From positions 19,088 to 83,087 of the forward strand of contig JAAYUC010000018.1 in NCBI GenBank assembly GCA_012517865.1: a DNA stretch of 64,000 nt, read 5' to 3'. A program made the position numbers and the translations under genes. The stretch is from Chloroflexota bacterium (GTDB taxonomy: Bacteria > Chloroflexota > Anaerolineae > Anaerolineales > Anaerolineaceae). The notes beneath the pieces are model-generated. The model searched no databases and was not told the origin of the DNA. It saw only the letters and a program-made list of their open reading frames with translations. This document shows, piece after piece, positions 52,339 through 60,403 of the stretch; positions within the stretch are counted from its first letter, which is position 1; every line of letters begins with the position of its first letter.

Positions 52339-53625
52339 GTGGAATCTCCGTATGAAATTAACCTGACGCGCACAGCTTTCCGACTGACTCTCATGCTGGG
52401 GCTGGTTGTGCTGCTGCTCTCAGCCTCATCGGCGGCGCTTTGGGATCCCATCCAGGCGATGCGCGAATTCAGCCGCCCTGTTGAATTCGACTTTACCGAA
52501 TGGACCGCGCAGGCGCTCTTGCAAAAAGCGCTTTCCGCGGCGCTGAGGGCTGAAAAATTTCTGAGCCCGGTTCAACAAAAAGCTCTGATAAAAAATTATC
52601 TCGCGCAGGTGAATACAACGATTGAGTGGAACGCGCGGCTGGACCAGGTAGTAGCCCAGCCGGGGCTTACCGACCGCCTGAAAGAAATATCAAAAACACG
52701 CCGGCAGTTGACCATCGCCAAGGAGAGGCTGGCTGCCCTCTCTTTTCTCACTGAAGCAGTCGTTCAATCCCAAACCGAGAGCATCCTGGCAGACCTTGGT
52801 TTCAGTGTGGGAGGCCAGGTGCTGCCGCCGGTACTCTATAGGGTGACCGATTTGCCTCTGAATCTGATTGTCTCACCCCGAAACGAAATCCGGACAGTAT
52901 TGTCAACAAATCTCACTGCCGGACTGGATACGCTGCAAAAGGAGACGATTGAGAACGGCATTTATAGCAAGTATGCCCACTCCGCGCTGGTGGAACCGAT
53001 TGGCGGCCTGGGAGCCTATCCCACCATGGTGATGCGCACAACCGATTTCAATTGGCTGGCGGAAACAGTGGCGCATGAGTGGATTCATAATTACCTGACC
53101 TTCACCCCTCTGGGTATTCGATATGACCAGAATCCGCAGATGCGAACAATCAATGAAACCGCTGCCAGCCTGGCAGGCGCTGAAATCAGCCGAGAAATGT
53201 TAACAAGGAGTTTTTCGGATTACCTGGTACCGCCGCCCGGACCCAGGTCGCGCTCCAGATTGCCCGGGCAAAGCGGTCAGCCCCCGGCGGAGTTCAACTT
53301 TCGCGCGGAGATGCGGAAGACCCGCGTGCAGGTGGATAAACTGTTGGAAGAAGGAAAAGTGGATGAGGCGGAAGCCTACATGGAATCCCGTCGGCAGTTC
53401 TTTTGGGAGCAGGGTTATAGAATTCGCAAGCTCAACCAGGCTTATTTCGCCTTTTATGGGTCCTACAATGACCAACCAGGCGGGGGCGCGTCCGGCAGCG
53501 ACCCGGTGGGTCCGGCTGTGCGCAGGCTGTGGGCGCGCAGCGCCGACCTGAAATCGTTCATCGCATCCATTCGCTCGGTGCGCTCGTTTGAAGACCTGCA
53601 GAACATCCTGAAAACCCAGCCGTAA
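52339..53625 (+). CDS. Membrane-anchored HExxH protein of unknown family
   Basis: A 428-residue protein with one N-terminal membrane helix (about 13-34), a helical region, then HEWIHNYL near residue 245 and NETAASLAGAE about 27 residues later, giving a gluzincin-type zinc site. A Pro/Gly/Arg linker near 295-320 leads to a C-terminal helical part. I do not recognise the family; a peptidase or aminopeptidase-like role is inferred from the motif only. The start is GTG 52339, 6 bases after a TAAAAT box, implying a leaderless message. Confidence 0.75.
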   Translation: MESPYEINLTRTAFRLTLMLGLVVLLLSASSAALWDPIQAMREFSRPVEFDFTEWTAQALLQKALSAALRAEKFLSPVQQKALIKNYLAQVNTTIEWNARLDQVVAQPGLTDRLKEISKTRRQLTIAKERLAALSFLTEAVVQSQTESILADLGFSVGGQVLPPVLYRVTDLPLNLIVSPRNEIRTVLSTNLTAGLDTLQKETIENGIYSKYAHSALVEPIGGLGAYPTMVMRTTDFNWLAETVAHEWIHNYLTFTPLGIRYDQNPQMRTINETAASLAGAEISREMLTRSFSDYLVPPPGPRSRSRLPGQSGQPPAEFNFRAEMRKTRVQVDKLLEEGKVDEAEAYMESRRQFFWEQGYRIRKLNQAYFAFYGSYNDQPGGGASGSDPVGPAVRRLWARSADLKSFIASIRSVRSFEDLQNILKTQP

Positions 53626-53665
53626 CGCCCGATTAATCGCAGGCAAACAGCACAGAAAGCGGGTA

Positions 53666-53743
53666 TCAGCGTTTCTTGTTCGCTTTCATGAAGAAAAACT
53701 CCACCAGCCGGAATGCCTTCTCGCGCTGGTACACTGCTATCAT
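53666..53743 (-). other. Possible gene remnant (25-codon frame)
   Basis: In the 172-base gap before gmk, the minus strand encodes 25 residues including EKAFRLVEFFFMKANKKR, which looks like the C-terminal helix of a hydrolase-like protein. There is no ribosome-binding site and no upstream continuation. Weak evidence. Confidence 0.2.
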
Positions 53744-53758
53744 TTAAGGCAGATAGCT

Positions 53759-53764
53759 TATAAT
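53759..53764 (+). promoter_or_regulatory. -10 box of gmk
   Basis: TATAAT lies 33 bases before ATG 53798. GGGAAAA precedes the start. No clear -35 hexamer. Confidence 0.45.
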
Positions 53765-53797
53765 CAAGGACATCAAATTCGATAAACGGGAAAATCC

Positions 53798-54424
53798 ATG
53801 ACTTCATCAGTTTTTCACTTTGGCTCAGAACCTTTCACACCGCTGCTCATTGTCATTTCCGGTCCTTCCGGAATTGGCAAAGATGCTGTCGTGCAGGCTT
53901 TGCGCGACGCAAATCCCAATACTCACTTTGTGGTGACTATGACCAGCCGTCCTCCGCGTCCGGAAGAGCAGGACGGCGTGGATTATTTTTTCGTTTCCCG
54001 TCAGAAATTTGAGGAGATGATTGCCTCGGGGGAACTGCTGGAGCACGCGCGCGTTTACTCCGATTACAAAGGCATTCCGCGCGAACAGGTGCGCCAGGCG
54101 CTGCAATCCGGCAAGGATGTCATCATGCGGCTGGATGTGCAAGGCGCGACGACCATCCGCAGCCTGTGTCCGGAAGCGGTGCTCATCTTTCTGACCGCGA
54201 GCTCGCGCGAAGAATGGGTGGCGCGTTTGGCCGGCCGCTGCAGCGAATCCCCGGAAGAATTTGCTCTGCGCATCCAAACCGCCGAAAAGGAATATGAAAA
54301 ACTGGATGCTTTTGATTACATTGTGGTAAACGCTGACTGTCAGCTGGCAGAGACTGTGGACACAATTCAAAAAATCATCACAGCCGAACACCACCGCGTT
54401 CACCCCAGGCAGGTATGCTTGTGA
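53798..54424 (+). CDS. gmk: Guanylate kinase
   Basis: A 208-residue kinase making GDP from GMP. Walker A-like GPSGIGKD is at about 22-29 (the usual final Ser/Thr pair is replaced by Asp), followed by MTSRPPRPEEQDGVDYFFVS, which binds GMP, and RLDVQGATTIR. The overlap with the rhomboid gene (10 bases) makes a two-gene unit. Confidence 0.94.
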   Translation: MTSSVFHFGSEPFTPLLIVISGPSGIGKDAVVQALRDANPNTHFVVTMTSRPPRPEEQDGVDYFFVSRQKFEEMIASGELLEHARVYSDYKGIPREQVRQALQSGKDVIMRLDVQGATTIRSLCPEAVLIFLTASSREEWVARLAGRCSESPEEFALRIQTAEKEYEKLDAFDYIVVNADCQLAETVDTIQKIITAEHHRVHPRQVCL

Positions 54425-55191
54425 GCGAGCAAATACCTCCGGAAAACCAGCCCGGTCCGGAATCCCCCGGCCAGGTGCGCAGGACGGCCGCGCTGCAGTT
54501 GGAACGGCCCATCGTGACCTACGTCTTAATGGGGGTCATCGCGCTCTTTTTCATCGCGCAGATGCTGTTCATCCAGTTTGTCGGCTTTGATTTTCTGGCA
54601 GCTCTCCTAAGTAAAAGCCAGAGCGCCATTCTAGCCGGTCAGTTCTGGCGTCTGCTGACGCCGGTGCTCCTGCATGGGTCTATCCTGCATGTTGGCCTGA
54701 ATTTATACGCTCTTTGGATTCTCGGCAGGCAGCTGGAAGGAATTTACGGGCATTGGCGCTTTTTGGTGTTGTTCCTGGTGGCAGGTTTTGGCGGGAATGT
54801 GCTCTCGTTTATTTTTTCGCGCTACAACTCCTTGGGGTCATCCACGGCGATATTCGGTTTGCTAGCAGCAGAAGTTTTGCTGATTCTGCAGAATAAACAA
54901 TTCTTTGGGCCTCGCGCCAGGCCTATGCTCAGTAATCTGATGTTTATCTTCTTCCTGAACATTGCCATCGGGCTGACTCCCGGTTCGAATATCGACAACT
55001 TTGGGCATCTGGGCGGAGCAATCGCCGGCGGATTGTTTGCTTTTTTGGCCGGGCCGAAGTGGGAGCTACAATTTGGCCCGAACGCGCCGCGGGTGCAAGA
55101 CACGCGTCAGAAAAGCGATTTGTGGATAGCCGTTCTGATTGTCGTGATAGGGTTTGGACTGATCGCGGCTGTTCCCTTTATCAGGTTCTAA
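54415..55191 (+). CDS. Rhomboid-family intramembrane serine protease
   Basis: A 258-residue membrane protease with about seven hydrophobic segments. The conserved features are LLHGSILHVGLNLYALWILG in helix 2, GSSTAIFGLLAAE with the nucleophilic Ser in helix 4, and GHLGGAIAGGL with the catalytic His in helix 6. The N-terminal 30 residues are polar. It overlaps gmk at its start and the HAD gene at its end. Confidence 0.93.
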   Translation: MLVSEQIPPENQPGPESPGQVRRTAALQLERPIVTYVLMGVIALFFIAQMLFIQFVGFDFLAALLSKSQSAILAGQFWRLLTPVLLHGSILHVGLNLYALWILGRQLEGIYGHWRFLVLFLVAGFGGNVLSFIFSRYNSLGSSTAIFGLLAAEVLLILQNKQFFGPRARPMLSNLMFIFFLNIAIGLTPGSNIDNFGHLGGAIAGGLFAFLAGPKWELQFGPNAPRVQDTRQKSDLWIAVLIVVIGFGLIAAVPFIRF

Positions 55192-55865
55192 TCCGACTGG
55201 TGTGTATTCATCAGATTGAGAATTGCCTCTGTCAGGACGGCAGGATTTTGCGTGTAGCTGCCGAGTAAAAAGTCCGCGTCGCCGGGCTTGAATTCAGTTG
55301 TTCCCGCCACGCCGACACTCACCATTCCCGCGGCCCTGGCGGCGTTTATCCCATGAATAGAATCTTCAAAAACCACACAGCGGGCCGGCGGCACTCCCAG
55401 CAGGCCGGCCGCCCGCAAGAAGATATCCGGAGCGGGCTTGGAGGGGAGGTCTTCTCCAGGAACCAGGGCGGAAAAATAACCGCGGATGTCAAACGCGTCC
55501 ACCACTTTCTCAATGTTTTCCAACATGGCAGAGGAAGCGATGGCCTGTTTCGCGCCGATTTTTGAAAAATACGCGAACCAATCGCGAATGCCGGGGAATA
55601 ACTCCGCTTTCTCAAGGAATTGCTGGCGGAAAAGCTCTTCTTTATAGGTCACTATCTGCTGGTAGGTTTCTTCGTCTGGCTCATACCCTAAGTAAATTGG
55701 CACAGTGCTGCGGTTATTCCCGCCAAAATGTTTGCGGAATAATTCTCGGGAAAAACCCGGAGCGCGGCTGCCAAAAGCTTCTTTCCAGGTCAGATAATGC
55801 ACATCGAGGGTATCCAGGATGGTCCCATCCATATCCCACAGCACAGCCAGTTGTTTGTTTTCCAA
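55188..55865 (-). CDS. HAD-superfamily phosphatase / beta-phosphoglucomutase-like
   Basis: A 225-residue HAD hydrolase of subfamily IA: WDMDGTILDT (nucleophile Asp and acid/base Asp), SSAMLENIEK (motif II region), KPAPDIFLRAAG (motif III Lys) and VFEDSIHGINAARAAGM (motif IV). Beta-phosphoglucomutase or a sugar-phosphate phosphatase are both possible. A TTG at 55865 is chosen because TGAGGT precedes it; an ATG at 55910 would add 15 residues before the core. Confidence 0.88.
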   Translation of the reverse strand: MENKQLAVLWDMDGTILDTLDVHYLTWKEAFGSRAPGFSRELFRKHFGGNNRSTVPIYLGYEPDEETYQQIVTYKEELFRQQFLEKAELFPGIRDWFAYFSKIGAKQAIASSAMLENIEKVVDAFDIRGYFSALVPGEDLPSKPAPDIFLRAAGLLGVPPARCVVFEDSIHGINAARAAGMVSVGVAGTTEFKPGDADFLLGSYTQNPAVLTEAILNLMNTHQSD

Positions 55866-56031
55866 TACGCACCTCAGGGTTCCAGGTTGCGTAATATTAT
55901 CACAGACCATCGTTAAAAAGGCTGTTTTGCGTCTTTCCCTGCTGCTCGCAGCTGTCGAAACAGTCTCCACGTCAGATGGATTTGGCGTCTGCCGCGCGTA
56001 TGATAAAATTCTCCCCTGAATTTGGATAATT

Positions 56032-56655
56032 GTGAAAAATACTCAAGAAATTCCTGATTTGTCAGCGGAAAACACCCCAACCGAGGCGAAAAGCCCAGAG
56101 GAACTTTCGCTTCTGCAGCGCTTTTTAAGTCTGGACGCCCGTTTTTCCGCCAAATTGGTGGTTCCGGAAAAACCCGGGCCGCTGCGCTGGCTTTTTATTC
56201 TGCTCGGGCACAGCTGCGATTCCTGGTACTGGCTGATTTTTCTCAGCTGCCTGTTGTTTTTTGGCAGTGATGCCATCCGGACGCGCACGCTTTTCTGGAT
56301 TTTCGGGATGGTCGGCCTGGCCGCGCTCGTCCTGGCGGTGAAGTTTATCATTCGCCGACCGCGCCCGGAAGGGGAATGGGGGAAAATCTACCGGGTCAGC
56401 GACCCGCATTCTTTCCCGTCCGGGCACGCAGCTCGGGCTGCCGCGATCGCGCTGATGATTGGAATGAGCGCGCCGCCGCTGGCAGCCGCGGCTTTCATTC
56501 TATGGGCTTTGGGCGTGGGGATTTCACGCGTGGCGCTCAAACTGCATTATCTTTCAGATGTCGCTGCTGGCTGGATGATCGGCATCTTCTGTGGGGCAGC
56601 GGCTGCCCGGCTGTTCCCCTTGATTGAACCCTGGATAACGCGTTTCCTGTCATAA
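56032..56655 (+). CDS. PAP2-family membrane phosphatase
   Basis: A 207-residue integral membrane acid phosphatase with about five to six helices. The three motifs are KFIIRRPRP (K-x6-RP), PSGHA, and SRVALKLHYLSD (SR-x5-H-x3-D). Relatives dephosphorylate undecaprenyl pyrophosphate or phosphatidic acid. GTG 56032 is used. It ends just before a terminator that mainly serves the opposite gene. Confidence 0.92.
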   Translation: MKNTQEIPDLSAENTPTEAKSPEELSLLQRFLSLDARFSAKLVVPEKPGPLRWLFILLGHSCDSWYWLIFLSCLLFFGSDAIRTRTLFWIFGMVGLAALVLAVKFIIRRPRPEGEWGKIYRVSDPHSFPSGHAARAAAIALMIGMSAPPLAAAAFILWALGVGISRVALKLHYLSDVAAGWMIGIFCGAAAARLFPLIEPWITRFLS

Positions 56656-56659
56656 TGAA

Positions 56660-56693
56660 AAAACCGCACGAGACATGGCTGTCCGCGCGGTTC
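56660..56693 (-). terminator. Terminator of the GH13 gene
   Basis: AACCGC/GCGGTT stem with internal CGGACAGCCATGTC hairpin. The minus strand continues TTTTTTC, about 20 bases after the GH13 stop. Confidence 0.65.
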
Positions 56694-56713
56694 TCATTTA
56701 AGTTGCAGAGGCT

Positions 56714-58165
56714 TCAGGCCAGAATCACGGCGCTCATTCTGGGAAGGTTCAGATCTCGAATAGTCCCTTCTTCGACAACGACCTGCCGATCGCTGATTTG
56801 GTCCTGCAGAGTGGTGCCGTCCGCGAAGAAACCGTCAACGCGGACTGAGAAAGTCCGGGCGGAATTGTCCAGGTTTATGGCGACAATCACCGCGTCTTCG
56901 GAATCCTTTCGCGCGTAGACCAGGAGCGAGCCTTCGCTGAGCAGCGGCAAATACTCACCGGTGCGCAGCACTGGCATGGCATGTCTGATGAGCGCGAGCT
57001 CGCGGATTTTTTCACGCAGAGCAGTGTTCCAGAGGCTTTGGTCCCATGGGAAGGCTTTTCGGCACATTGGGTCAGTGCCGCCGGTCAGGCCGATTTCATC
57101 GCCGTAATAAATGCACGGCGCGCCCGGATAGGTCATTACAAAGAGATAAGCGAGGTAAAGGCGCTGGGTGTCTTCGCTGACGAGACTCAGGAAGCGCGGC
57201 ATATCGTGGCTGTCGAGCAGGTTGAGCTGCGCGTAGGCGAATTCCCGCGGATAAATGGTGAGCAGCTCCTGGGTGCGTCTGGCAAATTGTGCGGCGTCCA
57301 TCGGTTCCGGCGCGTCCAGTCCCATCATCCCTTGCGCCAGGGCTTTATCCATCCGGCTGCCGCCAAAAAATGCCAGGCAGGCGTGGGTGAGTTGGTAGTT
57401 CATCACCGCGTCGAACATATCGCCCTGCAACCAGCGCTGGCCTTCCGTCGGAATCTCGCCGACGATGTACGCCTCCGGGTTGGCGGTCTTGACCACCTCA
57501 CGAAACTCCCGCCAGAAATCATCATCGTCAATCTCAAATGGCACATCCAGACGCCAGCCGTCGATGCCTTCTTCCAACCAATAGCGGGCGACATTAAAAA
57601 TGTATTTACGAACCTGCGGGTTGTTCGTGTTCAACTTGGGCAGCCCCGGCAGCGACCACCAACAGTCATAATTTGGAGTGCCTTCGTAGGCGTTTAGGGG
57701 GAAGCCGTGCACAAAAAACCAATCCAGGTAGGGGGAACTTGGACCGACTTCCAGGATATGGTTAAACTGGAAGAACCCGCGGCTGGAATGATTGAAAACG
57801 CCGTCCAGGACAACGCGAATACCGCGCTTGTGGGCTTCATCCAGCATCTCTTTGAAGGCTTTATTGCCGCCCAACAGCGGGTCTACCAGAAAATAATCGT
57901 GCGTATGATAGCGGTGGTTGCTCGCGGATTGGAAAATCGGGTTGAAGTAGATGGCATTGATGCCCAGCTCTTCCAGGTAATCCAGCTTTTCCGCGACGCC
58001 CAAAAGGTCGCCGCCTTTAAATCCGTGAACAGTTGGCGCGCTGTCCCAGGCTTCAAAGTTGCCGGGTTTTTCCACCCGGGGACTCCAGGCGAAACGGTCA
58101 GGGAAAATTTGGTAAAAAACAGCATTTTTTACCCAATCGGGTGTGTGGTTTAACTCTGCGGACAT
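56714..58165 (-). CDS. GH13 alpha-amylase family enzyme (neopullulanase/cyclomaltodextrinase-like)
   Basis: A 483-residue cytoplasmic glycoside hydrolase. WVKNAVFYQIFPDRF opens the TIM barrel; the four conserved regions are DGVFNHSS, GWRLDVP (nucleophile Asp near 204), VGEIP (acid/base Glu near 233) and LLDSHD (near 320). The N-terminal domain found in many neopullulanases is missing. It probably cleaves imported maltodextrins or cyclodextrins. ATG 58165 is chosen for AAGGAAAT before it; a TATAAT lies about 30 bases upstream on the minus strand. Confidence 0.92.
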   Translation of the reverse strand: MSAELNHTPDWVKNAVFYQIFPDRFAWSPRVEKPGNFEAWDSAPTVHGFKGGDLLGVAEKLDYLEELGINAIYFNPIFQSASNHRYHTHDYFLVDPLLGGNKAFKEMLDEAHKRGIRVVLDGVFNHSSRGFFQFNHILEVGPSSPYLDWFFVHGFPLNAYEGTPNYDCWWSLPGLPKLNTNNPQVRKYIFNVARYWLEEGIDGWRLDVPFEIDDDDFWREFREVVKTANPEAYIVGEIPTEGQRWLQGDMFDAVMNYQLTHACLAFFGGSRMDKALAQGMMGLDAPEPMDAAQFARRTQELLTIYPREFAYAQLNLLDSHDMPRFLSLVSEDTQRLYLAYLFVMTYPGAPCIYYGDEIGLTGGTDPMCRKAFPWDQSLWNTALREKIRELALIRHAMPVLRTGEYLPLLSEGSLLVYARKDSEDAVIVAINLDNSARTFSVRVDGFFADGTTLQDQISDRQVVVEEGTIRDLNLPRMSAVILA

Positions 58166-58264
58166 AGATTTCCTTCGAATATGAATTGGATGCACATTAT
58201 ACATTAATTTTATGCTGTGGGACGGTGCCCGGAAAATCAGAATCCGTCGCGAAACAGGTTCTTG

Positions 58265-58294
58265 CTTGACAACCCTCTTCCATTTCGGATATCC
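58265..58294 (+). promoter_or_regulatory. Promoter of tRNA-Sec
   Basis: -35 TTGACA at 58265-58270, 18 bases, -10 TATCCT at 58289-58294; the mature tRNA begins 9 bases later. Confidence 0.7.
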
Positions 58295-58302
58295 TTACCC
58301 TT

Positions 58303-58396
58303 GGGAATGGTTAGGTCCCGGTGGGCTTCCTGGTCTTCAAAATCAGTGTCGGGTCGCGCTGCGAGCCGTGGTGGGTTCGACTCCCATCCATTCCCG
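58303..58396 (+). tRNA. selC: tRNA-Sec (anticodon TCA, reads UGA)
   Basis: A 94-base tRNA with the features peculiar to selenocysteine tRNA. The acceptor stem is 8 bp (GGGAATGG with CCATTCCC), the D-stem is long (6 bp, AGGTCC/GGGCTT, with a 4-base loop), and the anticodon stem-loop is CTGGT-CTTCAAA-ATCAG with anticodon TCA at 58337-58339. The variable arm is long, and the T-arm is TGGG-TTCGACT-CCCA. The discriminator is G, as in E. coli SelC; CCA is not encoded (GCCT). Together with SelB at the window start this shows selenocysteine decoding. A 23-base gap separates it from the lipoprotein gene. Confidence 0.95.
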
Positions 58397-58419
58397 CCTT
58401 CTTATTAAGGCGTAGAGAC

Positions 58420-59859
58420 TTGAAACTGAAAGTTGCTTTTCCACGGGTAATGGTACTGCTGCTTCTGGCCTTGGCGTTGGCAGGTTGTCAGGCCGCGCCT
58501 GAAACTCCGCGGGCGTCCCCAACATCCACGCTTTCGCCCGCTACCCCTGTGCCAACAGCCACAAAAACGCCCAGTCCGACGGCGACTTCCACCCCGACCG
58601 CGACAGCAGTGCCCATCCCGGCGGCCGATATTGAAGACCTGAATGGTCTGGAACTGCGCCTGCTGCATCCCTGGATAAATGCCGCTGAAACGGACTTTCT
58701 TGCTCTGGTGGAAACCTTCAACGCGAGCAACGCGTGGGGAATACGCGTGCTGCCTGAAAGCGCGGGCAGCTTCTCGGCGGTTGCCAATGCGCTGGCAGGC
58801 GGAGAGGCCGGGCATAACCTGTTCATCGCCAACGGCTTTGACCTCGCCCTGGCAGTCGGCGCGAGTAATTTGATTAACCTCTCTCCCTATATGCGGGATG
58901 CCGAATGGGGGCTTGGTGCTGCTTACGCTCCCGAGTCGGTTTTTGCCCCGCTCGCGCCTTCGTTCGCGGAAACGCGGGAATGGAACTATCTGCCGCTTGC
59001 CTACCAGCCAGCCTTGTTGTTCTACAACCAAACCTGGGCTCAGGAACTGGGGTTTAACAGCCCTCCGGCGACTGCTGCGGAACTGCGCGCGCAAATGGTC
59101 CCAGCCGCTGCTGAAAAGCTGCTGGATAAGGATGACACCAATAACGGCGCGGGCGGTATGTGGATTTCCGACTCCGCGCGGGCGCCGCTGGCGTGGTACT
59201 ACGCCTTTGGCGGAGAATGCGCCGCCAGCAATGGAGCGCTGGCCTTCAATCACGAAATCTTCCTGGAGGCCATTGAATTCCTGAAAAGCGCCTACGAGGA
59301 AGACGCCTCGTGGGTTGGGCTGCAAAAAAAGCCGTATGATTACTTCGCGCGGCGCCAGGCACTGGCCTATGAGGGCACATTGGACGATTTGCTTGAACAG
59401 GAAGGTTACCTGGCGCGCGCCGGCAGTGCCGACGAATTCATCACGCTGCCCTATCCGGGCCCGGACGGCAGCGGCAGCATCGCGCTGGAAACGCTTTCGC
59501 TGGGCATTCGCGCCGGCAGCGCGGCCGAGCAGCTGGGAGCCTGGATTTTTGCGCGCTGGCTGCTTGAAGACTCCGCCCAGGAAACTTTGGTACGCGTCAG
59601 CGGATACTGGCCGGCTGCGGGTAACCCGCGGGATATCGCGCCGGATTACGCGCGCCAGCATCCGGCCTGGGCCAGCGCTCTTCGCGAAGGCGTCCGCCTC
59701 AAATTGGCTCCAGAACGCGAAAATTGGGCGTTTTCCCGCGTTGTGCTGCAAGATGCGCTGCGCAGGGCGTATCAGCTGGATTTGGCGTATATTCCGACGG
59801 TCTTGGAAACCCTTGACGCGACGCTCTTGGAACTGGCAGGCTCAGGCAATGGTGAATAG
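58420..59859 (+). CDS. Extracellular solute-binding lipoprotein (ABC sugar-type)
   Basis: A 479-residue lipoprotein: a basic n-region, hydrophobic core LLLLALALAGC with a lipobox Cys near residue 21, a Thr/Pro-rich linker (about 25-65), then a type I solute-binding fold (LRLLHPWINAAETDFLALVETFN onward). No permease or ATPase gene is next to it, so it is an orphan binding protein. The start TTG 58420 gives a proper signal peptide; the ATG at 58450 would leave no n-region. The upstream open frame runs through tRNA-Sec and is not coding. It overlaps rnhA by 11 bases. Confidence 0.85.
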   Translation: MKLKVAFPRVMVLLLLALALAGCQAAPETPRASPTSTLSPATPVPTATKTPSPTATSTPTATAVPIPAADIEDLNGLELRLLHPWINAAETDFLALVETFNASNAWGIRVLPESAGSFSAVANALAGGEAGHNLFIANGFDLALAVGASNLINLSPYMRDAEWGLGAAYAPESVFAPLAPSFAETREWNYLPLAYQPALLFYNQTWAQELGFNSPPATAAELRAQMVPAAAEKLLDKDDTNNGAGGMWISDSARAPLAWYYAFGGECAASNGALAFNHEIFLEAIEFLKSAYEEDASWVGLQKKPYDYFARRQALAYEGTLDDLLEQEGYLARAGSADEFITLPYPGPDGSGSIALETLSLGIRAGSAAEQLGAWIFARWLLEDSAQETLVRVSGYWPAAGNPRDIAPDYARQHPAWASALREGVRLKLAPERENWAFSRVVLQDALRRAYQLDLAYIPTVLETLDATLLELAGSGNGE

Positions 59860-60292
59860 CCTCCCGGAAGTTACCATTTACTGTGACGGCGCCTGCAGAG
59901 GCAACCCCGGACCGGGAGGCTGGGCGGCCGTGCTTCTCTTTCCGCAGGGGGGTGAACGCGTATTGAAAGGCGGGGAGAAAGAAACCACCAACAACCGCAT
60001 GGAACTGACCGCCGCAATTAAAGCTTTGCAGGCGCTGGACGTCTCCTCCGCGGTTACCTTCATCACCGACTCCAGTTACCTGATGAACGGCGCGACTATC
60101 TGGCTGCCCGGCTGGAAAAAGCGCAATTGGAAACGCAAGGAAGGCGCTCTGGCGAACATCGACCTCTGGCAGGCGCTTGACCGGGAAATGCAGCGGCATC
60201 AGGTGCGTTGGGAGTGGGTGCGCGGACACTCTGGCGATCATTACAACGAGCGCGCGGATAAGGAAGCCAGAAACGCGGTGCCGGCTGACTGA
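59849..60292 (+). CDS. rnhA: Ribonuclease HI
   Basis: A 147-residue enzyme that degrades the RNA strand of RNA-DNA hybrids. The catalytic residues are visible: Asp in IYCDGACRGNPGPGG, Glu in NNRMELTAAI, Asp in ITDSSYL, and the His loop GHSGDHYNERAD with the last Asp. The basic handle GWKKRNWKRKEG is present. ATG 59849 lies within the end of the lipoprotein gene. Confidence 0.95.
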   Translation: MVNSLPEVTIYCDGACRGNPGPGGWAAVLLFPQGGERVLKGGEKETTNNRMELTAAIKALQALDVSSAVTFITDSSYLMNGATIWLPGWKKRNWKRKEGALANIDLWQALDREMQRHQVRWEWVRGHSGDHYNERADKEARNAVPAD

Positions 60293-60313
60293 TGCTTTCA
60301 ACAGACTGAATTT

Positions 60314-60331
60314 CCCGGGATTCATCCCGGG
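60314..60331 (+). terminator. Palindromic hairpin after rnhA
   Basis: CCCGGGAT TC ATCCCGGG is a perfect inverted repeat; a T5 run follows only 11 bases later (60342). It may be a weak terminator or an operator site. The rest of the 111-base gap holds a TATACT box near 60350. Confidence 0.4.
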
Positions 60332-60403
60332 GCGGACGGCGATTTTTGTTATACTTTTGGGGGAAAGTAAAGTCCCAATGCAGAAAAGTGATGCGGAAAA
60401 CGC

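Noticed and set aside
58321..58419. N-terminal extension of the solute-binding protein frame
   Set aside because: The frame runs back through the tRNA-Sec gene. The signal peptide and lipobox place the start at TTG 58420.
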